Source: Glaciecola blandensis (GTDB lineage: Bacteria; Pseudomonadota; Gammaproteobacteria; Enterobacterales; Alteromonadaceae). Taken from it: 64,000 nucleotides of DNA. Both the position numbers and the translations under genes were made by a program. The notes beneath the pieces were generated by a model, which was given only the letters and a program-made list of their open reading frames with translations, ran no database searches and was not told where the DNA came from. This document shows, one piece after another, positions 26,614-36,077 of the stretch. How positions within the stretch are numbered: the stretch's first letter is position 1; each line of letters opens with the position of its first letter. The DNA is taken from the NCBI RefSeq assembly GCF_031846165.1, contig NZ_JAVRIE010000005.1, positions 186,001 through 250,000 of the forward strand, given 5' to 3'.

Positions 26614-27804
26614 CTAAATTGGCACTCTTACATTTCCTTCCATCAACACCCGAGCGCTGCGGCTCATACTAACGCGATCCACTGACCAGTCGCTTTCCTG
26701 AGCACTATTTTGGAGTGCCTTAGCGCCTACTTTCAAGGTTCCTGAAGGGTGGCCAAAGGTCACAGCCTCTAAGTGACTATTGGCAACACCATTCCCTGCA
26801 GCAAGGTTGATTAAAGTGCCAGGGATAGCGGCGGCAGTGCCAATGGCAACGGCTGCAGTTCCCATCATGGCATGGTGCAGTTTACCCATTGATAAGGCTC
26901 TGACATTCAGGTCAATATCTTCTTTACGAATCGCTTTTCCACTCGATGAAACATAGTCCTGAGCAGGAGATACAAACGCTATTTTTGGCGTGTGCTGGCG
27001 CGTCAAAGCTTCTGCTACATCACTAATCAAGCCCATTTGTTTTGCACCATACGCTCGGATAGTTTCGAACTTTAAAAGTGCTTCAGCATCGCTGTTGATA
27101 GCATCTTGAAGTTCTGTTCCGGTATAACCAAGCTCATCAGCATTTAGGAAGATTGTTGGGATCCCAGCATTGATCATAGTGACTGTAAAGTCACCAATCT
27201 CAGGCACATGTAAAGATTCCACTAACTTTCCACTGGGGAACAGGGCACCTTCACCGTCGGCTGGATCGACAAACTCTATTTTTACTTCTGCGGCAGGGAA
27301 GGTGACGCCATCTAATTCAAAATCACCTGTCTCTTGTACTTCACCATTGGTGATTGGTACGTTAGCAATAATCGTTTTTTTGATGTTTGCCTGCCAGATA
27401 CGCACTACCGCGATCCCATTTTCAGGTACTTGTGAGGCATCAACAAGGCCATTACTGATAGCAAATGAACCCACCGCTGCAGTCAAGTTGCCACAGTTAC
27501 CAGACCAATCAATGAAAGGCTTATCGATACTCACTTGCCCAAACAAATAGTCGACATCGTGGTCGGCCTGCTCGCTTTTGCTTAACAACACCGTTTTACT
27601 GGTACTCGACGTTGCTCCGCCCATGCCGTCAGTATGCTTCCCATAAGGATCGGGACTGCCGATGACACGCAGCAATAGCTTATCGCGGTACTCACCAGCA
27701 GTTTGTGCTTCTTTCGGCAAGTCCGACACTGCAAAGAAAACACCTTTGCTAGTGCCGCCACGCATATACGTGGCAGGGACTTTGGTTTGTGCTTTAAAAG
27801 TCAT
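26614..27804 (-). CDS. prpF: 2-methylaconitate cis-trans isomerase PrpF
   Basis: A 396-residue PrpF-family isomerase (diaminopimelate-epimerase fold). Signature stretches are MRGGTSKGVFF near residue 15, DGMGGATSSTSKT near residue 60, and SGNCGNLTAAVG near residue 100. It isomerises trans-2-methylaconitate made by AcnD so that 2-methylisocitrate can form. It is the last gene of the methylcitrate operon, 9 bp from acnD. The AcnD+PrpF pair replaces PrpD in this organism. Confidence 0.97.
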   Translation of the reverse strand: MTFKAQTKVPATYMRGGTSKGVFFAVSDLPKEAQTAGEYRDKLLLRVIGSPDPYGKHTDGMGGATSSTSKTVLLSKSEQADHDVDYLFGQVSIDKPFIDWSGNCGNLTAAVGSFAISNGLVDASQVPENGIAVVRIWQANIKKTIIANVPITNGEVQETGDFELDGVTFPAAEVKIEFVDPADGEGALFPSGKLVESLHVPEIGDFTVTMINAGIPTIFLNADELGYTGTELQDAINSDAEALLKFETIRAYGAKQMGLISDVAEALTRQHTPKIAFVSPAQDYVSSSGKAIRKEDIDLNVRALSMGKLHHAMMGTAAVAIGTAAAIPGTLINLAAGNGVANSHLEAVTFGHPSGTLKVGAKALQNSAQESDWSVDRVSMSRSARVLMEGNVRVPI

Positions 27805-27813
27805 TTGTGACTC

Positions 27814-30414
27814 CTATGCTGTTGCTTCTAAGAAGTCTTGTGCGAAACGCTGCAGCACTCCGCCGGCTTCATAGATAGATACTTCTTCACCGGTATCCAA
27901 ACGGCACTTCATGGGTACACTCACCACCTCGCCATTCTTGCGCGTGATGATTAAGGTTAATTTTGCACCCGCTGTGCGCTCGCCCTCTACATCGAAGTCT
28001 TCAGTACCGTCGATACTCAAGGTATGACGCGTCGTACCGGGTTCAAATTCTAGTGGCAACACACCCATTCCGATGAGGTTGGTTCTGTGAATTCGTTCGA
28101 AACCTTCCGCAGCAATCACTTGCACGCCAGCTAAACGTACGCCTTTAGCAGCCCAGTCACGCGAGGAGCCTTGACCGTAATCAGCTCCAGCAATAATGAT
28201 CAAAGGTTGTTTACGTTCCATATAGGTTTCAATGGCTTCCCACATGCGGACAACTTTACCTTCCGGTTCAAGTCGAGCTAGTGAACCTTCTTTCATCTCA
28301 CCATCAACAATAGCCATTTCATTTTTCAAACGAGGATTAGCAAATGTAGCGCGTTGTGCGGTGAGGTGATCCCCTCGGTGCGTCGCGTAAGAATTAAAGT
28401 CCTCTTCCGGTAGACCCATTTTATGTAAATATTCACCAGCAGCGCTATTCATTTGAATAGCATTAGAAGGTGACAAATGGTCAGTAGTAATGTTGTCAGG
28501 CAACACAGCTAAGGCTTTCATTTTCTTCATGCTGCGCTCACCGGCCAAAGCGCCTTCCCAATAGGGTGGGCGACGAATATAGGTGCTCTGTGGGCGCCAA
28601 TCATATAAGGGGGGTGTTTTCGGCTTACCGCCTTCACCGTAATCCACACTTAAGTCAAACATCGGCTGATATACTTTGCGGAATTGCTCAGGCTTCACAC
28701 TGGTTTTAATGACGGCATCGATTTCTTCATCGCTTGGCCAGATATCCTTTAAGCGAATATCCTTACCATTTTGATCTTGACCTAATACGTCTTTCTCAAT
28801 ATCAAAGCGAATTGTGCCTGCAATAGCATATGCGACAACCAAAGGCGGGCTGGCTAAGAATGCTTGATCAGCATGCGGATGGATCCGGCCATCAAAGTTT
28901 CGGTTACCAGACAAAACAGCAGTTGAATACAAATCACGATCTATGATTTCTTGCGCTATTTTCGGGTCTAAGGCACCGCTCATCCCGTTACACGAAGTAC
29001 AAGCAAAGGCGACAACACCAAAACCAAGGTTTTCTAGTTCGGGCAGCAAACCTGCTTCTTCAAGATAGAGTTGTACGGCTTTTGAACCTGGTGCGAGGGA
29101 GCTTTTCACCCATGGCTTTCTAAGCAAACCGAGTTTATTCGCATTGCGAGCGATTAAACCTGCGGCGATCATATTTCTTGGATTACTAGTATTGGTGCAG
29201 CTCGTGATGGCGGCAATAATGACGGCACCATCTGGCATCAAACCTTCTTCGTTTTCAACCACACCGCTAATCCCTTTCATAGCAAGATCGGCTGTCGAAA
29301 CTCGACTATGTGGATTAGAAGGGCCTGCAATGTTGCGGCCTACCGATGATAAATCAAAGGACAAGGTTCGTTCATATTCGGCCGTTTCTAAGTCATCTGC
29401 CCACAAGCCAGTGTGTTTAGCGTAGTGCTCAACCAATTTGACTTGTTCATCTTCTCGCCCAGTCAGGGTTAAATAGTCGATGGTTTGTTCATCAATATAA
29501 AACATAGCTGCTGTGGCACCATACTCTGGTGTCATGTTAGAAATTGTCGCGCGATCACCTAGTGTGAGATGTTTGGTGCCAGCACCATAAAACTCCAAGT
29601 AAGATGAAACTACTTTCTGTGCACGTAAAAATTCAGTTAATGCGAGTACAATATCGGTAGCAGTAATGCCTGGCTGAGGTTTACCTGTGAGTTCTACGCC
29701 GATAATATCCGGCAAACGCATATAAGATGCTCTGCCCAACATAACACTCTCAGCTTCTAAGCCACCAACACCAACCGCGATAACACCTAATGCATCCACC
29801 ATCGGGGTATGGCTGTCCGTTCCTACTAAGGTGTCTGGAAAAGCGACACCATCGCGAGCTTGTATTACTGGTGACATGCGTTCTAAATTAATCTGATGCA
29901 GTATGCCGTTACCTTGCGGGATAACATCGACATTTTCGAACGCCGTTTTTGTCCAATTAATAAAGTGGAATCGGTCTTCATTGCGTCGATCTTCTATGGC
30001 TCTATTTTTGGCAAAAGCATCTTTATCGTCACCGCCATGCTCAACGGCCAAAGAATGATCAACGACCAACTGAGTGGGAACCACAGGGTTTACTTTCGCT
30101 GGGTCGCCACCCTTGGCAGCGATTGCATCTCGTAAACCTGCTAAGTCAACTAACGCAGTTTGACCCAGAATATCATGACAAACTACGCGCGCAGGAAACC
30201 ACGGGAAATCGAGATCGCGTTTGCGTTCAATAATCTGTGATAAACAAGCGTTTAATTCACTTGGCTCGCATCGTCGCACAAGGTTTTCAGCGAGTACACG
30301 TGAAGTAAAAGGCAACTTTTCATAGGCGCCTGCTTTGATGTTGTTTACCGCTTCTCGAGTATCGTAGAAATCGAGATCGGAGCCCGGTAGGGGTTTTCTA
30401 TGTTCGTAGTTCAT
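27814..30414 (-). CDS. acnD: Fe/S-dependent 2-methylcitrate dehydratase AcnD
   Basis: An 866-residue aconitase-family enzyme. The [4Fe-4S] ligands appear as Cys in TSCTNTSNP and in CTSCNGMSG. Aconitase motifs include VGTDSHTPM near residue 200, LSGNRNFDGRIHP near residue 515, and YGQGSSRDWAAKG near residue 745 in the swivel domain. It dehydrates 2-methylcitrate in propionyl-CoA catabolism. It lies between prpC (9 bp) and prpF (9 bp) in one operon. The operon context separates it from the TCA aconitase AcnA. Confidence 0.97.
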   Translation of the reverse strand: MNYEHRKPLPGSDLDFYDTREAVNNIKAGAYEKLPFTSRVLAENLVRRCEPSELNACLSQIIERKRDLDFPWFPARVVCHDILGQTALVDLAGLRDAIAAKGGDPAKVNPVVPTQLVVDHSLAVEHGGDDKDAFAKNRAIEDRRNEDRFHFINWTKTAFENVDVIPQGNGILHQINLERMSPVIQARDGVAFPDTLVGTDSHTPMVDALGVIAVGVGGLEAESVMLGRASYMRLPDIIGVELTGKPQPGITATDIVLALTEFLRAQKVVSSYLEFYGAGTKHLTLGDRATISNMTPEYGATAAMFYIDEQTIDYLTLTGREDEQVKLVEHYAKHTGLWADDLETAEYERTLSFDLSSVGRNIAGPSNPHSRVSTADLAMKGISGVVENEEGLMPDGAVIIAAITSCTNTSNPRNMIAAGLIARNANKLGLLRKPWVKSSLAPGSKAVQLYLEEAGLLPELENLGFGVVAFACTSCNGMSGALDPKIAQEIIDRDLYSTAVLSGNRNFDGRIHPHADQAFLASPPLVVAYAIAGTIRFDIEKDVLGQDQNGKDIRLKDIWPSDEEIDAVIKTSVKPEQFRKVYQPMFDLSVDYGEGGKPKTPPLYDWRPQSTYIRRPPYWEGALAGERSMKKMKALAVLPDNITTDHLSPSNAIQMNSAAGEYLHKMGLPEEDFNSYATHRGDHLTAQRATFANPRLKNEMAIVDGEMKEGSLARLEPEGKVVRMWEAIETYMERKQPLIIIAGADYGQGSSRDWAAKGVRLAGVQVIAAEGFERIHRTNLIGMGVLPLEFEPGTTRHTLSIDGTEDFDVEGERTAGAKLTLIITRKNGEVVSVPMKCRLDTGEEVSIYEAGGVLQRFAQDFLEATA

Positions 30415-30423
30415 GATTTCCTC

Positions 30424-31545
30424 TTAGCGTTCAGTAATATCTGGAACTGAGCGAAGCTCTTCACCTGTGTAATCCGCAGAAGGACGAATAATACGGTTAT
30501 CAGCGCGTTGTTCCATGACGTGTGCTGCCCAACCTGTTAAGCGTGACATCACGAAAATGGGGGTGAACAATTTAGTTGGAATGTTCATAAAGTTGTATGC
30601 AGACGCGTGGAAAAAGTCAGCGTTACAGAATAATCCTTTCTCTCGCTTCATGACTTCTTCACAGCGGACAGAAACCGGATATAACACCGTGTCTCCAACG
30701 TCGTTTGCTAATTTTTCTGACCACGTTTTAATGATTTCATTTCGCGGGTCAGATTCTGAGTAAATAGCATGACCAAAGCCCATGATTTTTTCTTTGCGCT
30801 CTAGCTTACCCATCATTTCTTTTTCAGCATGGTCAGCTGAGGTAAAGCCTTCAATCATCTCCATTGCTGCTTCGTTTGCACCGCCATGCAGTGGACCGCG
30901 AAGTGAACCGATTGCACCAGTAATACACGAATGCATATCAGATAATGTAGAAGCACACACGCGCGCTGTGAACGTTGAGGCATTGAACTCATGCTCAGCA
31001 TAAAGAATTAACGATACATGCATTACTTGCTCATGCAGTTCATTCGGTTTTTCGCCGTGAAGCATGTGTAAGAAGTGTGCACCAATTGAATCATCATCGG
31101 TTTCAACATCGATACGCACGCCATCATGCGAGTAGCGATACCAGTAACAAATAATACTTGGGAAACAGGCCAACATACGGTCTGTTGCATGATCTTGCTG
31201 AGAAAAGTCTTCTTCCATCTCCAAGTTTCCGAGCATAGAACAACCGGTTCTTAGCACGTCCATCGGGTGGGCGTTTGCAGGAATTCTCTCAAGTACTTCT
31301 TTCAGCGCTTCTGGCAGGTTTCTCATGCTTTTTAGGAGTGCTTTATATTCATCTAATTCAGTCTGGTTTGGCAGCTTTCCTTTGAGAATTAAGTATGCGA
31401 CTTCTTCAAATTGGCAGCTATTTGCTAAATCTTTAACATCATAGCCTCGGTAAGTTAAACCAGAACCTGATTGACCCACAGTTGATAGTGCAGTTTTACC
31501 TGCTACCTGACCACGCAATCCTGCGCCACTGAGTACTTTAGCCAT
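30424..31545 (-). CDS. prpC: 2-methylcitrate synthase PrpC
   Basis: A 373-residue citrate-synthase-fold enzyme that condenses propionyl-CoA with oxaloacetate. The catalytic His region PLHGGANEAAMEM (about residues 215-228) and GFGHAIYSESDPR (about 255-270) are present. The short length (TCA citrate synthase is about 427) and the N-terminal AGLRGQVAGKTALSTVG pattern are those of PrpC. It is followed 9 bp later by acnD. Confidence 0.96.
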   Translation of the reverse strand: MAKVLSGAGLRGQVAGKTALSTVGQSGSGLTYRGYDVKDLANSCQFEEVAYLILKGKLPNQTELDEYKALLKSMRNLPEALKEVLERIPANAHPMDVLRTGCSMLGNLEMEEDFSQQDHATDRMLACFPSIICYWYRYSHDGVRIDVETDDDSIGAHFLHMLHGEKPNELHEQVMHVSLILYAEHEFNASTFTARVCASTLSDMHSCITGAIGSLRGPLHGGANEAAMEMIEGFTSADHAEKEMMGKLERKEKIMGFGHAIYSESDPRNEIIKTWSEKLANDVGDTVLYPVSVRCEEVMKREKGLFCNADFFHASAYNFMNIPTKLFTPIFVMSRLTGWAAHVMEQRADNRIIRPSADYTGEELRSVPDITER

Positions 31546-31630
31546 CGTTGTTTCTCCTCGCTTTAAATGGGTTAATTGCTCTCATGTGATATGAACACGA
31601 GAGATCAAATTTGTATTTATGAATATTGTT

Positions 31631-32521
31631 TTATAAGTTTTTGTTTTCAGCAAACAGGGCATCTAGCTTTTGTTCGTAGTCGTGGTAGCCCAAATAATCA
31701 TACAAATCCATGCGTGTTTGCATGGTGTCCACCACTGCTTTTTGGTCACCGTTTTCTAACACAGAGCGGTATACCAACTCAGCCGCTTTATTCATTGCTC
31801 TGAAAGCGCTCAATGGATAAAGCACCATAGATGCTCCCCATTCACCCAACTGCTCCTTGTTCCAAAGTTCGGTTTGGCCGAACTCCGTAATGTTTGCCAA
31901 AATAGGTACATCAAGAGCGTCGGCGAATGCACGGTAATGCTCTTCGGTTTTCACAGCTTCAGCGAAAATCCCATCGGCACCTGCGGCAACATATGCTTTT
32001 GCGCGTTCAATTGCCGCGTCTAAGCCCTCTTGAGCAAAAGAGTCAGTGCGAGCCATAATGAAGAAATCGGGATCGGTACGAGCGTCTACAGCAGCTTTGA
32101 TACGGTCAACCATTTCTTCTGTGCTAACAATGGCTTTGTTTGGACGATGTCCACAACGCTTCTGAGCCACTTGGTCTTCCATATGAACGGCCGCTGCCCC
32201 CGCTTTCTCCATATCGCGAATCGTCTTGGCAATATTAAATGCGCCACCCCAGCCGGTATCGATATCGACTAAGAGAGGAAGATCGCAGGCAGATGTAATT
32301 CGATTTACGTCGACCAATACATCATTCAGTGATGTCATGCCTAAGTCAGGAAGGCCATAAGAAGCGTTTGCTACGCCGCCACCAGATAAATAGATAGCCT
32401 GATGGCCAATTTTCTTCGCCATCATTGCAGAGTAAGCATTGATAGTTCCTAAAATCTGTAAAGGCTTATTGTTTTCCAATGCTAAGCGAAACTTTTTACC
32501 TGGGCTGTTGTGTGTCGTCAT
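31631..32521 (-). CDS. prpB: 2-methylisocitrate lyase PrpB
   Basis: A 296-residue member of the isocitrate-lyase/PEP-mutase superfamily that cleaves 2-methylisocitrate into pyruvate and succinate. Visible motifs are the metal-binding DIDTGWGGAFN near residue 85, EDQVAQKRCGHRP with the catalytic Cys near residue 123, and ARTDSFAQEGLDAA. It is the first enzyme gene after the regulator (72 bp gap) and is 85 bp from prpC. Confidence 0.97.
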   Translation of the reverse strand: MTTHNSPGKKFRLALENNKPLQILGTINAYSAMMAKKIGHQAIYLSGGGVANASYGLPDLGMTSLNDVLVDVNRITSACDLPLLVDIDTGWGGAFNIAKTIRDMEKAGAAAVHMEDQVAQKRCGHRPNKAIVSTEEMVDRIKAAVDARTDPDFFIMARTDSFAQEGLDAAIERAKAYVAAGADGIFAEAVKTEEHYRAFADALDVPILANITEFGQTELWNKEQLGEWGASMVLYPLSAFRAMNKAAELVYRSVLENGDQKAVVDTMQTRMDLYDYLGYHDYEQKLDALFAENKNL

Positions 32522-32593
32522 ATTAACCTCGTGTTTTTGGTTGATTGCTGTAACGAAAGCGAGCGTCTCAAAGCAAATTTATTGCTGAGATGT

Positions 32594-33250
32594 TTAGCTC
32601 AATCGTGCCTCAATATTTTGTTTTGAATAAAGTATATGTCTTCGCATTAACATTTCAGCGAGCTCTTCATCTCGGTTACTGATTGCTTGTACGATATTTT
32701 TATGTTCGTCGAAGGCTGTGCTAACGCGCGGTCCAGCCATACCAAGTTGGACGCGATACATCCGAATGAGGTGGTAGAGACCATTAATCAGCAGCGAAAT
32801 AAGATGATCATTTTTGCTGCCAACAATAATGCGGTAATGGAAGTCCACATCACCTGCTTCTTGATAGTAAGTCTCGCCACCTTTCACTTCTTGGAAGTGC
32901 GTATTCAATAAGCCTTTCAGATCTTCTATCTCTTCATCGCTCATATTCTTCGCGGCGAGTCGGGCTGCCATGCCTTCTAAGGATTCTCTAACTTGATATA
33001 GTTGCACTAAACCGTTAGGTGTTAAGGACACAACTCGAGCACCTACATTAGCTTTACGCTCTACCAGGTGACAGCTTTCTAATCGATTAATTGCCTCTCT
33101 AATTACCGCTCTACTGACGGCATATTTTGTCGACAATTCCATTTCACTTAACTTACTGCCAGCAACAATTTCACCTTCAACGATGGCACTTCTTAGCTGG
33201 AAGAATGTTTTGTCTGCTCCAGTGATAGCTTGTTCAGTAAACGCGTTCAT
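32594..33250 (-). CDS. prpQ: GntR/FadR-type transcriptional regulator of the methylcitrate operon
   Basis: A 218-residue GntR-family protein. A winged helix-turn-helix (about 18-85, SEMELSTKYAVSRAVIREAINRLE) is followed by a helical FCD ligand-binding domain (about 90-215) with Asp/His positions for metal or acid binding (DVDFHYRII, EHKNIV). It heads the prpB-prpC-acnD-prpF operon and has palindromic TTGTCGACAA sites just upstream and one inside its own coding region. I infer autoregulated repression relieved by a methylcitrate-pathway intermediate. The name prpQ follows usage for GntR regulators of this pathway and is less certain than the family. Confidence 0.88.
   Translation of the reverse strand: MNAFTEQAITGADKTFFQLRSAIVEGEIVAGSKLSEMELSTKYAVSRAVIREAINRLESCHLVERKANVGARVVSLTPNGLVQLYQVRESLEGMAARLAAKNMSDEEIEDLKGLLNTHFQEVKGGETYYQEAGDVDFHYRIIVGSKNDHLISLLINGLYHLIRMYRVQLGMAGPRVSTAFDEHKNIVQAISNRDEELAEMLMRRHILYSKQNIEARLS
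33127..33136. promoter_or_regulatory. Candidate operator TTGTCGACAA inside the regulator coding region
   Basis: A perfect 10-bp palindrome identical to the core of the two upstream copies, lying about 115 bp into the regulator gene, in the codons before the recognition-helix region. Its repetition near the regulator makes chance unlikely, but coding constraint may contribute. Confidence 0.5.
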
Positions 33251-33284
33251 TCAAAGCCTAGTGAAAATTATCAAGTTCTTATTA

Positions 33285-33296
33285 ATTGTCGACAAT
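33285..33296. promoter_or_regulatory. Candidate GntR-family operator ATTGTCGACAAT
   Basis: A perfect 12-bp palindrome centred about 40 bp upstream of the regulator's ATG. GntR/FadR-type proteins bind short palindromes with a central few bases, and this lies where the operon promoter is expected. I infer that the adjacent GntR protein binds here. Confidence 0.7.
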
Positions 33297-33337
33297 GTAG
33301 GGTTATTTGTTGATTTTGTCAAGTTGCAGGTGTCATT

Positions 33338-33347
33338 TTGTCGACAA
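33338..33347. promoter_or_regulatory. Second upstream operator copy TTGTCGACAA
   Basis: A second palindrome sharing the ten central bases, about 53 bp (five helical turns) from the first. That spacing would suit cooperative binding of two dimers on one DNA face. It is followed by AATAT on the plus strand. Confidence 0.65.
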
Positions 33348-33532
33348 TATGGGCCGTATTTACTTAACACTTTCGTCGTAGCATGCAGCAAGATACGTAG
33401 GTGATTACCTTAGGCAAGGGCTTAATAAAAATCAGTGTGGGAGCTTTTACGAAGGCAGATAAAGGTAGTAACCCCCTTAATGTAGCGCAGCTGGGCTAAT
33501 AAAAGTAAGAGGGTTATCAGGGGGGTTGTTGA

Positions 33533-33546
33533 CTAGCTGCAGCTAG
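33533..33546. repeat. 14-bp perfect palindrome CTAGCTGCAGCTAG at a gene end
   Basis: A perfect inverted repeat overlapping the stop codon of the hypothetical gene. It has no loop and no T-run, so it is not a standard terminator. It could be a protein-binding site or coincidence. Confidence 0.4.
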
Positions 33547-34001
33547 GGCTTGTATCCGCGTCGAGTCGAGGCGAGCACAAAAACTTCAGGCGTCTGTTCG
33601 GTAGCTTGAATGGTGTCTATAAGCGCTAAATCTTCATTCTGCGCCATAATGTCATTCACTTGTTCCGATTTTAAGGCAAGTGTTTGTACTTGATATAAGC
33701 CGCCATCTGTCTCGATGTACAAAGGGGTATAGGCAAGCTCAGTTGAATTCATATCTTTAACGTGGTGGCCATTGTAGGCAATATTTCCAGTGCGTTTCGC
33801 ACCCATAATGTTTGCAATCACTTCACCTGAGGTCCCATCGTGAATGGTATACGCTATTTCTCCGTCAATATTTTTGAGGATATCGTCAGTAGTATCCTTG
33901 GTCGCTGCGATGTGAGTCACCTCAATCATCGTACCTTTTAGGTTAGCGAAGTAGCGCATGCCATCATTGCTTGATTCGAGTGTTTGCTTATCTATCGTCA
34001 T
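33543..34001 (-). CDS. Hypothetical cytoplasmic protein
   Basis: A 152-residue acidic protein with no signal peptide, no membrane segment and no cysteines. It has a regular alternation of strands and turns. I do not recognise the family. It begins with MTIDKQTLESSND and ends with ASTRRGYKP, and codon use is like the neighbours. Its stop codon lies inside a perfect 14-bp palindrome (33533-33546). A bidirectional-looking terminator separates it from the OmpA gene upstream, so it has its own promoter. Confidence 0.6.
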   Translation of the reverse strand: MTIDKQTLESSNDGMRYFANLKGTMIEVTHIAATKDTTDDILKNIDGEIAYTIHDGTSGEVIANIMGAKRTGNIAYNGHHVKDMNSTELAYTPLYIETDGGLYQVQTLALKSEQVNDIMAQNEDLALIDTIQATEQTPEVFVLASTRRGYKP

Positions 34002-34091
34002 AGTATTCCTTAATGCTATTAGGGCAACAGCAGAGTTGCCATACTAATGGTTTATCATAGGATCTGGGTGTTACGCAAGATAAGTTGGATG

Positions 34092-34123
34092 CAAAAAAGG
34101 CGCTACTGCAAAACAGTAGCGCC
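34092..34123 (-). terminator. Strong rho-independent terminator of the OmpA-like gene
   Basis: A perfect 10-bp stem GGCGCTACTG / CAGTAGCGCC with a 5-base loop. It has six T residues after it when read on the minus strand and five on the plus strand. It terminates the OmpA-like gene and could act in both directions. Confidence 0.92.
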
Positions 34124-34143
34124 TTTTTATTCAGCTTGCTTAC

Positions 34144-35433
34144 TTAGCGAGTCGCTTTCGTTTTAACCTTAGCTGATACTTTTACTTCAATACGACGGTT
34201 AACGCGATGCGCTTCAGCCGTATTTGCAGGGTCTTTCAATTGAGTTTCACCGTAACCTACCGCAGTCAAACGTTCAGCAGCGATACCATATTTGGTAATA
34301 AGCATTTGTCTAACCGAGTCAGCACGCTTTTGAGAAAGGAACTGATTGTACTCAGCACGACCTACTGAAGATGTGTGACCTTCAACAACAGCATTTGTGT
34401 TGCCGTAACGCTGCATGAATTCAACAAATTCAAGGATCTTAGCTGATTCAGGGTTTTCAATCTGACTACTGTTATTCGCAAATAACACGTCTAGTGCGAT
34501 TGAGACTTCTTTTTCGACCAAGACACTACAACCATCTGCATCTACTTTATCAGTCATTGGTGTATCTAGACATTTGTCTTTGCTATCTAGTACGCCGTCG
34601 CCGTCTTTATCTAAGTCGACAGCACAACCTTTAGCATTTACTTCAGTGCCAGCCGGTGTATTCGGGCAAGAATCATTTGCATCAAGTACACCGTCTTTGT
34701 CTGCGTCTTTTAATGCACAGCCATTTGATGTCACTGTTGTGCCAGCAGGTGTGTTTGGACACTGGTCAGCAGTATTAAGCACACCGTCGCCGTCGGTATC
34801 GACATTACAGCCTGTTGCGTCAACCTGCACACCTGCTGGTGTGGTAGGGCAACGGTCAACTGCATCATAAACGCCATCATTATCTGAATCTTTACGAACA
34901 GGTGTCGAGTCAGCTTGACCGAAAATATAAGCTAAACCGAGTTTAACGCTGTATTCATTATAAGCTTGGCCAAAATCACGATAGCCTGCTAATTCAGTGA
35001 TAACACGAACGTTTTCGCTCGCTTCCCAATGCTTACCAACACCATAGCTAAGCATACGGTAGCTGTCTTCGATTGACTGCTCACGTAAACCGCCGAACAA
35101 ATAGGCAACGTCATCTTCCAAGAAATACATTGCGTCAGCACCTAGCATTGTGCCGTCATCGCCATTGCCTGGACGGTTAGGCCCTTGCATATCTAGGAAA
35201 ATACGGGATAGTTCAAAACGAACAGCCCATTGCGGATCGAAACGGAAACCAAGTTCTCCACCGAAAGTGTGACCATTATCTAAATACCCTAGTGGTTCAG
35301 GTTTCTCTGAATCTGGAGAATAGTATTGTGCAAAACCCCCAACCCAATTTTCATAAGCGGGCGCTTCTTGAGCTTGAATGTTTGCAGATGCAACAGCTAA
35401 AGCGATAGCTGAAAAAAGCAGTGAACGTTTCAT
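34144..35433 (-). CDS. OprF/OmpA-like outer-membrane protein with TSP3 calcium-binding repeats
   Basis: A 429-residue protein. It has a signal peptide (about 1-21, cleavage after IQAQ) and an N-terminal 8-strand beta-barrel domain (about 25-175). Four thrombospondin type-3-like repeats (about 180-300) carry DxDxDG motifs and paired Cys (DRCPTTPAG, DQCPNTPAG, DSCPNTPAG, DKCLDTP). A C-terminal OmpA peptidoglycan-binding domain (about 310-425) has GHTSSVGRAEYNQFLS and NRRIEV. It links the outer membrane to the cell wall and may act as a slow porin. It has its own terminator. The neighbouring cheX is separate. Confidence 0.95.
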   Translation of the reverse strand: MKRSLLFSAIALAVASANIQAQEAPAYENWVGGFAQYYSPDSEKPEPLGYLDNGHTFGGELGFRFDPQWAVRFELSRIFLDMQGPNRPGNGDDGTMLGADAMYFLEDDVAYLFGGLREQSIEDSYRMLSYGVGKHWEASENVRVITELAGYRDFGQAYNEYSVKLGLAYIFGQADSTPVRKDSDNDGVYDAVDRCPTTPAGVQVDATGCNVDTDGDGVLNTADQCPNTPAGTTVTSNGCALKDADKDGVLDANDSCPNTPAGTEVNAKGCAVDLDKDGDGVLDSKDKCLDTPMTDKVDADGCSVLVEKEVSIALDVLFANNSSQIENPESAKILEFVEFMQRYGNTNAVVEGHTSSVGRAEYNQFLSQKRADSVRQMLITKYGIAAERLTAVGYGETQLKDPANTAEAHRVNRRIEVKVSAKVKTKATR

Positions 35434-35587
35434 TTTTGACTTCCTTTTATCCGAATAGTAATCGTGTTTTTAACGCCCCAATTATCGCTTATGTTGTAGG
35501 GAAATTCCAATAAAAGTCAGGTATTTGACGGTTTTTAACGGTTTTTTAACGCAAGAGGGGTGAAACTGTTGTCGAAGAGAGACACTT

Positions 35588-36052
35588 TTAGCGATCAAAG
35601 CAGATTTCTAGGTACGCTTTACCAAGGTCACTCGCAAAAGTAATGATAATTTTGGGACCGTCGACCTTATGCTGAATGCAATGATTAGCACCTGAGATAA
35701 TGACTGGCACTGCCATCTCAAATTGATATCCTTGTTCTGAAAGAGCGTTTTTTGCCCCACCACAAATCATATTGGTCATTTCACCCACCATATCGCGAAC
35801 TTCTTCATCGATTGTTGTGGCGGCGTCACCTAGCATATTCTTCATGATATTAAAGGCGAGGTCTCTGTCGAAGGTTATTGCCATGCTGCCTTTCACTTGG
35901 GGGCCAACCATGCCAATTATTCCGCTCACATCACCGAAAGACACTTCATTCTTTTTGCGCTTTGGTTTTTGGACCTCGAGCTCAATCATCGCCATCGTAC
36001 CAACGACATTTTTCAAAGATGTAATAAAGGGATTGACGAATTCGACTTTCAT
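35588..36052 (-). CDS. cheX: CheX-family chemotaxis phosphatase-like protein
   Basis: A 154-residue protein of the CheC/FliY/CheX fold. The motif MVGEMTNMICGGAKN (about residues 86-100) carries the Glu and Asn used by CheX to dephosphorylate CheY-P. The start MKVEFVNPFITSL is typical of the stand-alone CheX family in gammaproteobacteria. It is encoded away from any chemotaxis operon here, on the same strand as the Zur-like gene 25 bp upstream. The phosphatase substrate could be CheY or another receiver. The identity of the family is clear. Confidence 0.9.
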   Translation of the reverse strand: MKVEFVNPFITSLKNVVGTMAMIELEVQKPKRKKNEVSFGDVSGIIGMVGPQVKGSMAITFDRDLAFNIMKNMLGDAATTIDEEVRDMVGEMTNMICGGAKNALSEQGYQFEMAVPVIISGANHCIQHKVDGPKIIITFASDLGKAYLEICFDR

Positions 36053-36077
36053 TATTTAAACGAGGGCTCGATGGTAT

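Noticed and set aside
33470..33527. AACCCCC ... GGGGGTT inverted repeat as a terminator
   Set aside because: The loop is over 40 bases and no T-run follows on either strand.
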